Shown here piece after piece: positions 1 through 6,496 of a stretch of 11,472 nucleotides of DNA. This DNA is from an uncultured Coriobacteriales bacterium (GTDB taxonomy: Bacteria > Actinomycetota > Coriobacteriia > Coriobacteriales > QAMH01): contig CAKUES010000035.1 of NCBI GenBank assembly GCA_934646835.1, forward strand, positions 1-11,472, written 5' to 3'. A program made the translations under genes and the position numbers. Position 1 is the first letter of the stretch. Each line of letters opens with the position of its first letter. Below the pieces are notes generated by a model that did no database searches, was not told the DNA's origin, and was given only the letters and a program-made list of their open reading frames with translations.

Positions 1-47
1 GCGTTGAACTGCTCATATGCCCCGTTGCACCGCCATCGGCAACTAAG

Positions 48-78
48 ATGACGCGCACAGACCCGTGAGCGCTATACT
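48..78 (+). promoter_or_regulatory. Probable serS promoter (-10 TATACT)
   Basis: A good -10 hexamer, TATACT, lies at 73-78, about 40 bases before the serS start codon. The -35 region 18 bases upstream (around 49-54, TGACGC) is a poor match. Transcription would start near 85 and give a short leader of about 35 bases, with no room for a T-box or other long riboswitch. The call rests mainly on the -10 and its position. Confidence 0.4.
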
Positions 79-118
79 TGCTACCAATACTCTTACAGCC
101 CCAATAGGTGGAGGACAC

Positions 119-1390
119 ATGCTAGATATTCGCTTCATCCGCGAGAACCCCGAGAAGGTCGCGGAGAACTGCAAAAACCGCAACAACAAGTGGGACATCA
201 ACGAGTTCCTCGCCGTCGACGAGAAGCGCCGCGAGGTCATCGGTGAGGTCGAGGCCCTCAAGGCAGAGCGCAACACCGTCTCCAAGGAGATCGGCGCGCT
301 GATGAAGGAGGGCAAGAAGGACGAGGCAGAGGCCAAGAAGGAAGCCATGCGCGTCGTCGGCGACAAGATCGCCGAGCTCGACACCAAGCAATCCGAGCTG
401 GACGCCCAGCTCAAGGCCCTGGCCATGAGCGTGCCCAACATGTGCGTCGAGGCCACGCCCGTCGGCAAGGACGAGGACGACAACCCCGAGGTCCGTCGCT
501 GGGGCACCCCCCGCGAGTTCGACTTCGAGTTCAAGCCCCACTGGGACCTCGGCCCCGAGCTGGGCATCATCGACTTCGAGCGCGGCGTGAAGCTGGCCCA
601 CAGCCGCTTCAGCGTCCTGCGCGGCAAGGGTGCAAGGCTCGAGCGCGCCCTCATCAACTACATGCTCGACGTGCACCTGGACCGCGGTGCCACCGAGTTC
701 TGGGTTCCCTCCCTCGCCAACAAGGAGACCCTGACCGGCACTGGCCAGCTGCCCAAGTTCGAGGACGACCTCTTCAAGACGACCGAGGGCCTCTACCTCA
801 TCCCCACCGCCGAGGTCCAGCTCACCAACCTGCACCGCGACGAGGTACTCGACGGCGCCGAGTTGCCCTTCCGCTACTGCGGCTACACTCCCTGCTTCCG
901 CGAAGAGGCCGGCTCTGCTGGCCGCGACACCCGTGGCCTGATCCGCGCCCACCAGTTCGACAAGGTCGAGATGGTGCGCTTTGCCAAACCGGAGGAGTCC
1001 GACGCAGAGCTCGAGGACATGACCTACGAGGCAGAGCTCGTCCTGCAGGGTCTGAACCTCCCCTACCGCGTCATCTCCCTGTGCACCGGCGACATCGGAT
1101 TCGGCGCTCGCCAGACCTACGACCTCGAGGTTTGGCTGCCCAGCTACAACGCCTACAAGGAGATCTCCTCTTGCTCCAACTGCGGTGACTTCCAGGCACG
1201 CCGCGCCAACATCAAATACACCGACGAGAACGGCAAGAAGCGCCTCGTCCACACCCTGAACGGCTCCGGCTTGGCTGTCGGCCGCACCATGGCCGCCGTC
1301 ATCGAGAACTACCAGAACGCCGATGGCACCATCACCGTGCCCGAGGCCCTGCGCCCCTACATGGGCTGCGACGTGATCGAGGGCTTCTAG
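119..1390 (+). CDS. serS: Seryl-tRNA synthetase (class II)
   Basis: This enzyme activates serine with ATP and loads it onto tRNA-Ser in the cytoplasm; it also charges tRNA-Sec where present. The protein has 423 residues, normal for bacterial SerRS. Residues about 30-105 are rich in Lys, Glu and Ala and form the expected tRNA-binding coiled-coil arm. The class II core follows: the TAEV serine-site motif, motif 2 (FREEAG around R261, followed by GRDTRGLIR), the family-typical SCSNCGDFQARR stretch, and motif 3 (GSGLAVGR, ending at R388). The ATG at 119 was chosen because AGGTGGAGG at 106-114 is a strong ribosome binding site and MLDIRFIRENPE is the typical family N-terminus. An in-frame GTG at 65 would add 18 residues that overlap the promoter. 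The gene is monocistronic, with its own terminator. No key residue appears to be missing. Confidence 0.97.
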   Translation: MLDIRFIRENPEKVAENCKNRNNKWDINEFLAVDEKRREVIGEVEALKAERNTVSKEIGALMKEGKKDEAEAKKEAMRVVGDKIAELDTKQSELDAQLKALAMSVPNMCVEATPVGKDEDDNPEVRRWGTPREFDFEFKPHWDLGPELGIIDFERGVKLAHSRFSVLRGKGARLERALINYMLDVHLDRGATEFWVPSLANKETLTGTGQLPKFEDDLFKTTEGLYLIPTAEVQLTNLHRDEVLDGAELPFRYCGYTPCFREEAGSAGRDTRGLIRAHQFDKVEMVRFAKPEESDAELEDMTYEAELVLQGLNLPYRVISLCTGDIGFGARQTYDLEVWLPSYNAYKEISSCSNCGDFQARRANIKYTDENGKKRLVHTLNGSGLAVGRTMAAVIENYQNADGTITVPEALRPYMGCDVIEGF

Positions 1391-1411
1391 ACCCCAGTCG
1401 CACGGCAACAC

Positions 1412-1459
1412 AAAGCGCCCCGCAACTCCACGCGAGCTGCGGGGCGCTTTTGTTTTTTT
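1412..1459 (+). terminator. Rho-independent terminator of serS
   Basis: A perfect 13-bp stem (1412-1424 with 1438-1450, AAAGCGCCCCGCA) encloses a 13-nt loop and runs into a T-rich tract (TTTTGTTTTTTT). It lies 21 bases after the serS stop codon. Confidence 0.95.
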
Positions 1460-1485
1460 GGGGGGCTGGGACAGGCTAGGGAAGC

Positions 1486-1516
1486 TGAGCGCATCTGACC
1501 AGGTCAGATGCGCTCA
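1486..1516. repeat. Perfect 31-nt palindrome (15-bp arms, 1-nt centre)
   Basis: The left arm TGAGCGCATCTGACC (1486-1500) is the exact reverse complement of 1502-1516, with a single A at 1501 between them. It lies between the serS terminator and the terminator of the convergent tRNA gene. There is no T tract on the right, so it is not a rightward terminator. Read leftward it is followed by bases AGCTTCCC, which also rules out a normal terminator. It could be a protein binding site, a replication or transcription barrier, or a copy of a dispersed palindromic repeat. Confidence 0.85.
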
Positions 1517-1555
1517 AAACAGCACATGGGCGGCACCCAAAGAAAGGCGCGCATA

Positions 1556-1583
1556 TAACAAAAAAGCCCCCGATTGGGAGCCT
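1556..1583 (-). terminator. Rho-independent terminator of tRNA-Leu
   Basis: On the minus strand an 8-bp stem (1576-1583 with 1564-1571, AGGCTCCC pairing with GGGGGCTT, two G-T pairs) has a 4-nt AATC loop and runs into TTTTTTGTT. It sits 13 bases after the encoded CCA end of the tRNA. Confidence 0.88.
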
Positions 1584-1596
1584 CTTGAGGATTTGA

Positions 1597-1682
1597 TGGT
1601 GCGGGCGAGAGGAGTTGAACCTCCACGGGGTTGCCCCCACATGGACCTGAACCATGCGCGTCTGCCATTCCGCCACGCCCGC
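1597..1682 (-). tRNA. tRNA-Leu (anticodon CAG)
   Basis: The minus strand folds into a complete cloverleaf. The acceptor stem GCGGGCG/CGCCCGC pairs perfectly, and the D stem is GCG/CGC. The anticodon stem CATGG/CCATG carries the loop TTCAGGT, giving anticodon CAG, which reads the leucine codon CUG. The long variable arm (GGGG-GCAA-CCCC) is diagnostic of a type II tRNA such as tRNA-Leu. The T arm is GGAGG-TTCAACT-CCTCT. Discriminator A73 and the CCA end are encoded in the DNA. CUG is one of the commonest leucine codons in the neighbouring genes, so this is a major isoacceptor. It is a single-gene unit convergent with serS. Confidence 0.97.
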
Positions 1683-1715
1683 ATTTGTCAAAGCGCTTCA
1701 TCAGCGCAGGTCGAT

Positions 1716-1743
1716 ATATTACGCGATTGCGAGAATTGCGCAA
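1716..1743 (-). promoter_or_regulatory. Promoter of tRNA-Leu
   Basis: On the minus strand a -35 TTGCGC (1738-1743) and a -10 TAATAT (1716-1721) are separated by 16 bases. Transcription would start near 1709, giving a 5' leader of about 27 bases before the mature tRNA end at 1682. The local AT richness contrasts with the GC-rich flanks and supports the call. Confidence 0.65.
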
Positions 1744-1815
1744 GACCCTATTTTCAAACTTTTTCGAATTTAGGGGAAATGGAGCGTTTTCGCTTGCTCG
1801 CTTGGGCACCCTCCC

Positions 1816-1923
1816 CCGTGACACACTTTGTGCCAGTGACATTGTGTGTCATGCCATAGAGTCGCAGAACACCCCGAGCCTTCTGCATGACACACAATGT
1901 CACTGGCACAAAGTGTGTCACGG
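1816..1923. repeat. Long perfect inverted repeat (two 39-bp arms, 30-nt spacer) with nested TGACACA half-sites
   Basis: Bases 1816-1854 are the exact reverse complement of 1885-1923, with a 30-nt spacer at 1855-1884. Each arm has symmetry of its own: TGACACAC (1819-1826) mirrors GTGTGTCA (1844-1851), and TGACACA-CTT-TGTGCCA (1819-1835) is a near palindrome. TGACA-N5-TGTCA (1837-1851) is a second one. The locus thus carries at least eight TGACA/TGRCACA-like half-sites. No T tract follows either arm, so it is not a standard terminator. It lies about 116 bases upstream of the -10 of the kinase cluster and about 70 bases behind the tRNA promoter. It may be an operator array for a dimeric repressor or a dispersed palindromic (REP/MITE-like) element. 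No target-site duplication is visible at its outer edges. Confidence 0.85.
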
Positions 1924-2035
1924 AAGACGATGAACAAGCAAGGTTTCGCTCGCGCCCCGGATGGGACGCCTTAACTAAACGTAAGGGAACAAGCACGTCA
2001 CAAATCCATGGCGTCATATGGTCTTAATGCTCGCA
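1924..2035. other. Non-coding stretch upstream of the kinase cluster
   Basis: Together with the features on either side this belongs to the 428-base gene-free stretch 1683-2110. No reading frame here has both a ribosome binding site and a recognisable product. The only structure seen is a 9-base direct repeat, GAACAAGCA, at 1932-1940 and 1987-1995, with starts 55 bases apart. That is too short to assign a role. Confidence 0.5.
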
Positions 2036-2044
2036 TGCTATACT
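2036..2044 (+). promoter_or_regulatory. Extended -10 promoter of the kinase/fha/pstP cluster
   Basis: TGC directly followed by TATACT (2036-2044) is an extended -10 element. The -35 region about 18 bases upstream (around 2015-2020, CATATG) is weak, which an extended -10 can tolerate. Transcription would start near 2051, leaving a leader of about 60 bases to the GTG start at 2111. The same TATACT hexamer is the proposed -10 of serS. Confidence 0.55.
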
Positions 2045-2110
2045 TTCCGAACATGCACGTATCCGTGTAAAACACAGCTCAAACACACAAAAACGGAAAC
2101 GAGGCTCATC

Positions 2111-3820
2111 GTGCCAGGTCCATTGATCTTGGACCGTTATCGCCCGCTCAGCACAGCAGGAAAGGGCGGTAGCGGTACCGTCCAGATTTGCTGGGACACG
2201 CGCATTCAGCGCCGCGTGGCCATAAAGCGCATCAGCATCCCGGAAAGCTCGCCGGACGGAACCATCCCCGGCTTGTCGGAGGCGCGCACCGGCGCGATGC
2301 TCAAACACCCCAACATCGCCAGCGTCATCGACTTCGAGACAAGCGGGCAAGAGGCCTTCCTCATCATGGAGGCCATAGAAGGCCCTTCCCTGTCGCAAGT
2401 CATCGACAACACACACCGCGGCGAGCTCGACCTCGACATCATCGCCGCCGTTGTGGAGGCCGTCGCAGAGGCGCTCGACTTCGCACATGAAAACGCCGTG
2501 CTGCACCTCGACATCAAGTCGGACAACATCCTCATCGACCAAAGCGGCATCGTGAAAGTCACGGATTTTGGCATCAGCGAGCTGTCGCACGCAGGGGGCT
2601 TCGGGCAGGCAAGCGGCGGGACCATCGGCTACATGCCACCCGAGCAAGCCAACGGCGACGACCTCGACCAGCGCGCCGACGAGTTCGCGCTCGCAGTGGT
2701 CGTCTACGAGATGCTGACGGGGAGCAATCCCTACAACGCCAAGACCATTGCCGACAGCCTTCACCGCATGCAAGGCGAGCTTGCGCCAGTGAGCCGCACG
2801 CGCGTCGACACCCCACCCGAGCTCGACGACATCATGGCAAGCGCCATGAGCCCCCAGATCGAGGAGCGCTTCGAGACGGTCATCGAGATGGCAGATGAGG
2901 TCATGCCCTACCTCGGCGACGTCGCAGAGGGCAAGCGCAAGCTGCAAGCCCTCCTCAGCGACGAGCCAGACGAGGAGGAAGAAACCCTGTACCTGCGCCC
3001 AAGCGATGTCTGGGGCCGCGTCAATCCACGCGTCCGCACACTCGCGGGCCGCGCGGCATCGGCGCTTCTGTGCTGGTGGGTCGCGGCGCTGGGCTTCGTG
3101 GTCATGGGAATCTTGAAGACCGAGTACGCGATGCTCTTCGCCGTGGTAGTCGGCGCCGTGGGGGCGCTTTTCCCCGGAATCGGTGCGCTGGCGGCCATGG
3201 CGTTTCTCGGCAGCGGCATCATCGTCAACCCGGGACTGCCGCTTTGGCTCGGCATCGCCGTCATCGTGCTTGCCACCGCATGGTGGGCGATGGCCGGCAG
3301 GGAGCGCACCGCAGCGGCAAACACGACGCTCGCCGTCACCCCCTTGGGGCTCATCTGGGCAACACCCCTGGCCCCGATGCTCGCAGGCTTCACCTTAAAG
3401 CCGATTGCGGCAGGCGTAAGCGCCGCGATGCAGAGTGGGCTGGCGCTCGTCATGGGCGCTATCACGGCGACCGGCAGCATGCAGCACGCAGGGCTCGGCT
3501 TTGTGAACAGCGCCGTACAGGAGCTCCCCCTCGGAGCCATGATCACCGACCCGGCGACATGGATCACATGGGCGAGCTGGATATTAGGTGCAGTTTGCAT
3601 GTCCGCCCTCTGCTCGCGCCAATCGCGAGTATTATCGATGGTTGGCGCTTTTATCGGCGGAGCGCTCCTTGCCGCGGGCCAGACCCTCGCGGTTTACGCC
3701 ACGACGGGCGCTTGGGCTGCCCCCGGCTTCGCGTGGTGCGCGGGCATCGCCGCCGCGACTATATTGATTGCAATCATCGGCGCCATGGGCGCGCCGTACA
3801 GGTACAAGGAAGAGGATTAG
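2111..3820 (+). CDS. Multi-pass membrane Ser/Thr protein kinase with HLD catalytic loop
   Basis: A Hanks-type kinase of 569 residues, expected to phosphorylate Ser/Thr of cell-envelope or signalling proteins from the inner face of the membrane. Residues 9 to about 265 are the kinase domain: glycine loop GKGGSG (17-22), VAIK with K39, HLDIKSDN with D134 and N139, DFG with D152, and PPEQ in place of APE. The catalytic loop reads HLD rather than HRD, a non-RD type. An acidic juxtamembrane stretch (DEEEETLYL) follows. From about residue 314 to the end come roughly six to eight hydrophobic segments, unlike the single-span PknA/PknB design, and no sensor domain is recognisable. GTG 2111 was chosen because GAGG lies 6 bases upstream and the kinase domain begins directly after. 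An in-frame start at 2018 would precede the promoter. The stop is 1 nt before fhaA. Its role as a PknA substitute is inferred from context. Confidence 0.88.
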   Translation: MPGPLILDRYRPLSTAGKGGSGTVQICWDTRIQRRVAIKRISIPESSPDGTIPGLSEARTGAMLKHPNIASVIDFETSGQEAFLIMEAIEGPSLSQVIDNTHRGELDLDIIAAVVEAVAEALDFAHENAVLHLDIKSDNILIDQSGIVKVTDFGISELSHAGGFGQASGGTIGYMPPEQANGDDLDQRADEFALAVVVYEMLTGSNPYNAKTIADSLHRMQGELAPVSRTRVDTPPELDDIMASAMSPQIEERFETVIEMADEVMPYLGDVAEGKRKLQALLSDEPDEEEETLYLRPSDVWGRVNPRVRTLAGRAASALLCWWVAALGFVVMGILKTEYAMLFAVVVGAVGALFPGIGALAAMAFLGSGIIVNPGLPLWLGIAVIVLATAWWAMAGRERTAAANTTLAVTPLGLIWATPLAPMLAGFTLKPIAAGVSAAMQSGLALVMGAITATGSMQHAGLGFVNSAVQELPLGAMITDPATWITWASWILGAVCMSALCSRQSRVLSMVGAFIGGALLAAGQTLAVYATTGAWAAPGFAWCAGIAAATILIAIIGAMGAPYRYKEED

Positions 3821-3821
3821 C

Positions 3822-4799
3822 ATGGGCCTTTTCTCCCGATTTGAAGACAAGGCAGAAGACGTCATCGAGGGCGGCGGACGCGGCGGCATCGAGCCCGTCA
3901 AGCTCGCCAAACGCGCTGCCAAGGAGATGCAGCGCGAGAAGATGATCGGCGTGGGGCACGAGTACGCCCCCACGCTGTTCAACGTGCTCGTGAGCATCGA
4001 GGACGACCGCAAGATGGGCGGCTGCTACCCCTCCATCGCGGGTGAGATCGAGACCTTCCTCACCAGCAAAGCCGAGCAGTCCAACCTCGTCTTCGACTGC
4101 CCGCCGCTTGTGCGCTTCATCGTCGACGAGGGCCTCAAGCGCGGCAAGTTCGACATCATCGCGGAAAACGTCTCCCCCGCCATCATCGAGGAGCTGCGCC
4201 GCGAGGAGATGGAGCACTACGGCCTCGACAGCCGCATCGATGTGAACCCCGTCCTGCGCAACAGCACAAGCCCCGCACCCGACAACTACGAGGCCTCCTC
4301 TGCCGACGAGTTCGACCCCTTCCTGCCCGCGGACATGCAGTCCGCCCACTACATCCCGGAAGACGCGCCGGCACCCCAGCCCCAGCCTTCAGCGGCCGAG
4401 CCCGAGGACAGCGACAACGAGCCCGCAGAGGCAGCCGAGCCTGCAGCGCCCGGCGCTGAGGCAGACGAGTCCGCAGCGGAGACCGTCATGTTCAACAAGA
4501 ACACGATGTCCGCCGGCACGCGCGTGTGCCTCTACGACTTTGCCAAGGATCGCCGCTACCCGCTCATCGGCCTGCGCGCGACCCTGGGCCGCGGCACCGA
4601 CAACGACATCGTCATCTCGGACCCGGGCACGAGCCGCCACCACGCAGAGGTCGTCTTCAACGGCGACGACTGGTCCGTGCGCGACAACAACTCGACCAAC
4701 GGCACCTTCCTCAACGGCGAGCCCGTCACCCAGCACATCCTGAGCAACGGCGACGTTGTCGAGCTCGGCACCACACGCCTCGAATTCAGGGAGGACTAG
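3822..4799 (+). CDS. fhaA: FhaA-like protein: DUF3662 N-terminal domain plus C-terminal FHA domain
   Basis: A cytoplasmic phosphothreonine-reading adaptor of 325 residues. Residues 1 to about 130 match the FhaA N-terminal domain (DUF3662): MGLFSRFED, then a basic helix (PVKLAKRAAKEMQ) and a V/I-rich fold. Residues about 131-230 form a Pro/Glu/Ala/Asp-rich, probably disordered linker. The FHA domain (about 232-325) has all the signature positions: GR (256-257), SRHH (271-274) and NNSTNG (289-294). These include the Arg and Ser/Asn residues that bind phosphothreonine. In mycobacteria FhaA binds phosphorylated MviN/MurJ pseudokinase partners and other PknB targets and affects peptidoglycan synthesis. 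AAGGAAGAGG (3806-3815) is the ribosome binding site. The gene starts 1 nt after the kinase stop and ends 1 nt before fhaB, suggesting translational coupling. A possible phosphosite, T221 in AETVMF, sits just before the FHA domain. Confidence 0.93.
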   Translation: MGLFSRFEDKAEDVIEGGGRGGIEPVKLAKRAAKEMQREKMIGVGHEYAPTLFNVLVSIEDDRKMGGCYPSIAGEIETFLTSKAEQSNLVFDCPPLVRFIVDEGLKRGKFDIIAENVSPAIIEELRREEMEHYGLDSRIDVNPVLRNSTSPAPDNYEASSADEFDPFLPADMQSAHYIPEDAPAPQPQPSAAEPEDSDNEPAEAAEPAAPGAEADESAAETVMFNKNTMSAGTRVCLYDFAKDRRYPLIGLRATLGRGTDNDIVISDPGTSRHHAEVVFNGDDWSVRDNNSTNGTFLNGEPVTQHILSNGDVVELGTTRLEFRED

Positions 4800-4800
4800 C

Positions 4801-5217
4801 GTGATCGACCTTCTGCTTCTCGTAGGGCGCATCCTGCTCGTCGCCCTGCTCTTCCTCTTCCTCTTCGCCGTGATGCGCACCGGCATCGGCCTGGTCAAGG
4901 GCCAGGGACGCAAGGCCGCCCGCATGTGGACGCTCACCGTCGCGAAGGGCCCCGACACCCTGCGCGGCGTCAAGCTCAACGTGGTGGGCCCCATCATCGT
5001 GGGCCGTGCCCCCGGCGCGGACATCCTCATCCCCGACGACGTGGTCAGCCGCAAGCACGCGCGCTTCACGCTGATGGGCGGCGACCTCATGGTCGAGGAT
5101 TTGGGCTCCTCCAACGGCACTCGCCTCAACGGCGAGCCCATCACCCAGATCCAGCGCTGTAACGAAGGCGACATCATCCGCATTGGAGGCGTCGACATCA
5201 AGGTCAGCCGAAAATAA
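4801..5217 (+). CDS. fhaB: FhaB/FipA-like membrane-anchored FHA protein
   Basis: A small FHA adaptor of 138 residues. Residues about 3-24 are one hydrophobic helix (LLLLVGRILLVALLFLFLF) that anchors it in the membrane. A short basic linker (KGQGRKAAR) points to a cytoplasmic FHA domain. The FHA domain occupies about residues 43-138 with GR (68-69), SRKH (83-86) and GSSNGT (102-107) intact. In mycobacteria FhaB (FipA) is phosphorylated by the neighbouring kinases and connects phosphosignalling with FtsZ/FtsQ and division under stress. Whether that function is kept here is inference. The start is GTG at 4801, fixed by AGGGAGG (4788-4794) inside the end of fhaA, 1 nt after the fhaA stop. The length and the membrane anchor match the family. 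Confidence 0.93.
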   Translation: MIDLLLLVGRILLVALLFLFLFAVMRTGIGLVKGQGRKAARMWTLTVAKGPDTLRGVKLNVVGPIIVGRAPGADILIPDDVVSRKHARFTLMGGDLMVEDLGSSNGTRLNGEPITQIQRCNEGDIIRIGGVDIKVSRK

Positions 5218-5244
5218 GCGTCGCCTCGCGGCGGCGCGTTGGCC

Positions 5245-5262
5245 GTTTGGTCACGATCAAAC
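5245..5262. repeat. Short imperfect palindrome between fhaB and pstP
   Basis: The 18-nt sequence at 5245-5262 (GTTTGGTC-AC-GATCAAAC) is symmetric apart from one position. It lies in the 73-base gap between fhaB and pstP, 16 bases before the pstP ribosome binding site. It could be a binding site or an RNA structure tuning expression of the phosphatase. It is short enough to be chance. Confidence 0.35.
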
Positions 5263-5290
5263 CGGATATTCAGATCCAAGGAAGCTTTTT

Positions 5291-6481
5291 ATGAGCACTG
5301 AGCACGACAAGAACAAGCAAGACGCCAAGACGCCGGAGGTCTACGCAGCGCGCACGGACGTCGGATGCGTTCGCGAGCACAACGAGGACAGCTTCATCGC
5401 CGCAACACCGCTCTTCGTAGTGGCCGACGGCATGGGAGGCCACGAGGCCGGCGAGGTAGCGAGCGAGATCGCCATCCGCACGATGCTGGAGAAGGCGCCC
5501 AACTCCCCCGACGGCGACGCGCTCGCAAACGCCGTCAAGACGGCCAACGTCGCCATCATCAGCGCCGCCGCCAACGGCGTCGGCCGCCCTGGCATGGGAA
5601 CGACCATGACCGCGGCGCAGATCTTCGACGACCAGCTCGTCATCGCCCAGGTGGGCGACTCGCGCGCATACCTGCTGCACGAGGGCACCCTCCAGCGCGT
5701 CACGCGCGACCACTCCCTCGTGGCCGACCTCGTCGAGCAAGGCCGCATCACGGAGGAAGAGGCCCGCGTCCATCCCCAGCGCAGCGTCATCACCCGCGCC
5801 CTGGGCAGCGACGTCACCGTCGAACCCGACATCTACATACTGCGCGTGAGCCGCGGCGACAGGCTGCTGCTGTGCTCCGACGGCTTGAGCAGCATGATCG
5901 AGGACAGCACCATCGCCAACGTCCTGCGCTCCAACGACGACCCCGAGTCCTGCTGCGACGCTCTCATCCGCGAGGCGCTGGCGGCAGGCGGCCTCGACAA
6001 CGTCACCTGCATCGTCGTCGACCCGCTGCGCGACCTCGACACCAGGCCCAAGACCACGGGCGCTGCCAGCTGGCTCAAAGCCCACCTCGCCCCCATCGCC
6101 TTCGCGCTCATCTTTGTCGCGATCTGCCTCGGCGGCGTGTGCGGCGCCTACGCGTACGCGCAAAACAGCTTCTACGTCATCGCGCAAGACGGCTATGTCT
6201 GCGTCTACCGCGGCCTGCCCGGCAGCTTTGGCGGCATCAAGCTGAGCTGGCTCGAGGAGTCCACGAACATCCCCGTGAGCAAGCTCGCGCCCACCACGGC
6301 AAGCCGCCTCGAGAGCGGCATGAGCGTCGACAGCCTCGACGCAGCCCAGGCTCTGCTCGCCGACTACCGCCACACCACGGGCATCGAAGCCGACGACGGC
6401 AGCGCAGACCCGGACGCCAAGTCCGCAGCCGACGCCGAGCCCGACGCGCAAGAGCCCGCAGACACCAGCAAGAACCAGTAA
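5291..6481 (+). CDS. pstP: PP2C-family Ser/Thr protein phosphatase with one membrane span (PstP-type)
   Basis: A metal-dependent phosphatase of 396 residues that removes phosphate from the kinases and their targets. The PP2C domain (about 12-245) shows R28 and NED (31-33), DGMGGH (46-51) with metal-binding D46, GTTMT, GDSRAYL, SDGL with D197, and DN (236-237). One transmembrane helix follows (about 267-291, APIAFALIFVAICLGG). About 75 extracytoplasmic residues (YVCVYRGLPGSFGGI and onward) resemble the external region of actinobacterial PstP. The C-terminus is an Asp/Ala/Glu-rich low-complexity tail. ATG 5291 has AGGAAG six bases upstream (5279-5284). An in-frame start at 5183 overlaps fhaB and has no family support. 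It comes 73 nt after fhaB and 15 nt before the RodA-PBP fusion, in the conserved actinobacterial order. Confidence 0.95.
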   Translation: MSTEHDKNKQDAKTPEVYAARTDVGCVREHNEDSFIAATPLFVVADGMGGHEAGEVASEIAIRTMLEKAPNSPDGDALANAVKTANVAIISAAANGVGRPGMGTTMTAAQIFDDQLVIAQVGDSRAYLLHEGTLQRVTRDHSLVADLVEQGRITEEEARVHPQRSVITRALGSDVTVEPDIYILRVSRGDRLLLCSDGLSSMIEDSTIANVLRSNDDPESCCDALIREALAAGGLDNVTCIVVDPLRDLDTRPKTTGAASWLKAHLAPIAFALIFVAICLGGVCGAYAYAQNSFYVIAQDGYVCVYRGLPGSFGGIKLSWLEESTNIPVSKLAPTTASRLESGMSVDSLDAAQALLADYRHTTGIEADDGSADPDAKSAADAEPDAQEPADTSKNQ

Positions 6482-6496
6482 CCCAGGAAGCCACCA

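Noticed and set aside
65..118. Upstream in-frame GTG for serS
   Set aside because: It overlaps the -10 element and adds sequence not found in SerRS. The ATG at 119 has a strong ribosome binding site and the family N-terminus.
1458..1859. 133-codon plus-strand frame across the terminator and tRNA region
   Set aside because: It runs through the palindrome, the tRNA-Leu gene and one arm of the inverted repeat, and has no ribosome binding site or recognisable product.
1816..1923. CRISPR array or insertion sequence
   Set aside because: There are only two copies and they are inverted, not direct repeats. The 30-nt spacer encodes nothing and no transposase or cas gene is present in the window.
1816..1923. 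Ordinary Rho-independent terminator
   Set aside because: The arms are far longer than usual, the loop is 30 nt, and no T tract follows on either strand.
2018..2110. Upstream in-frame start for the first kinase, adding 31 residues
   Set aside because: It lies before the extended -10 promoter at 2036-2044 and has no ribosome binding site. The kinase domain begins naturally after the GTG at 2111, which has GAGG six bases upstream.
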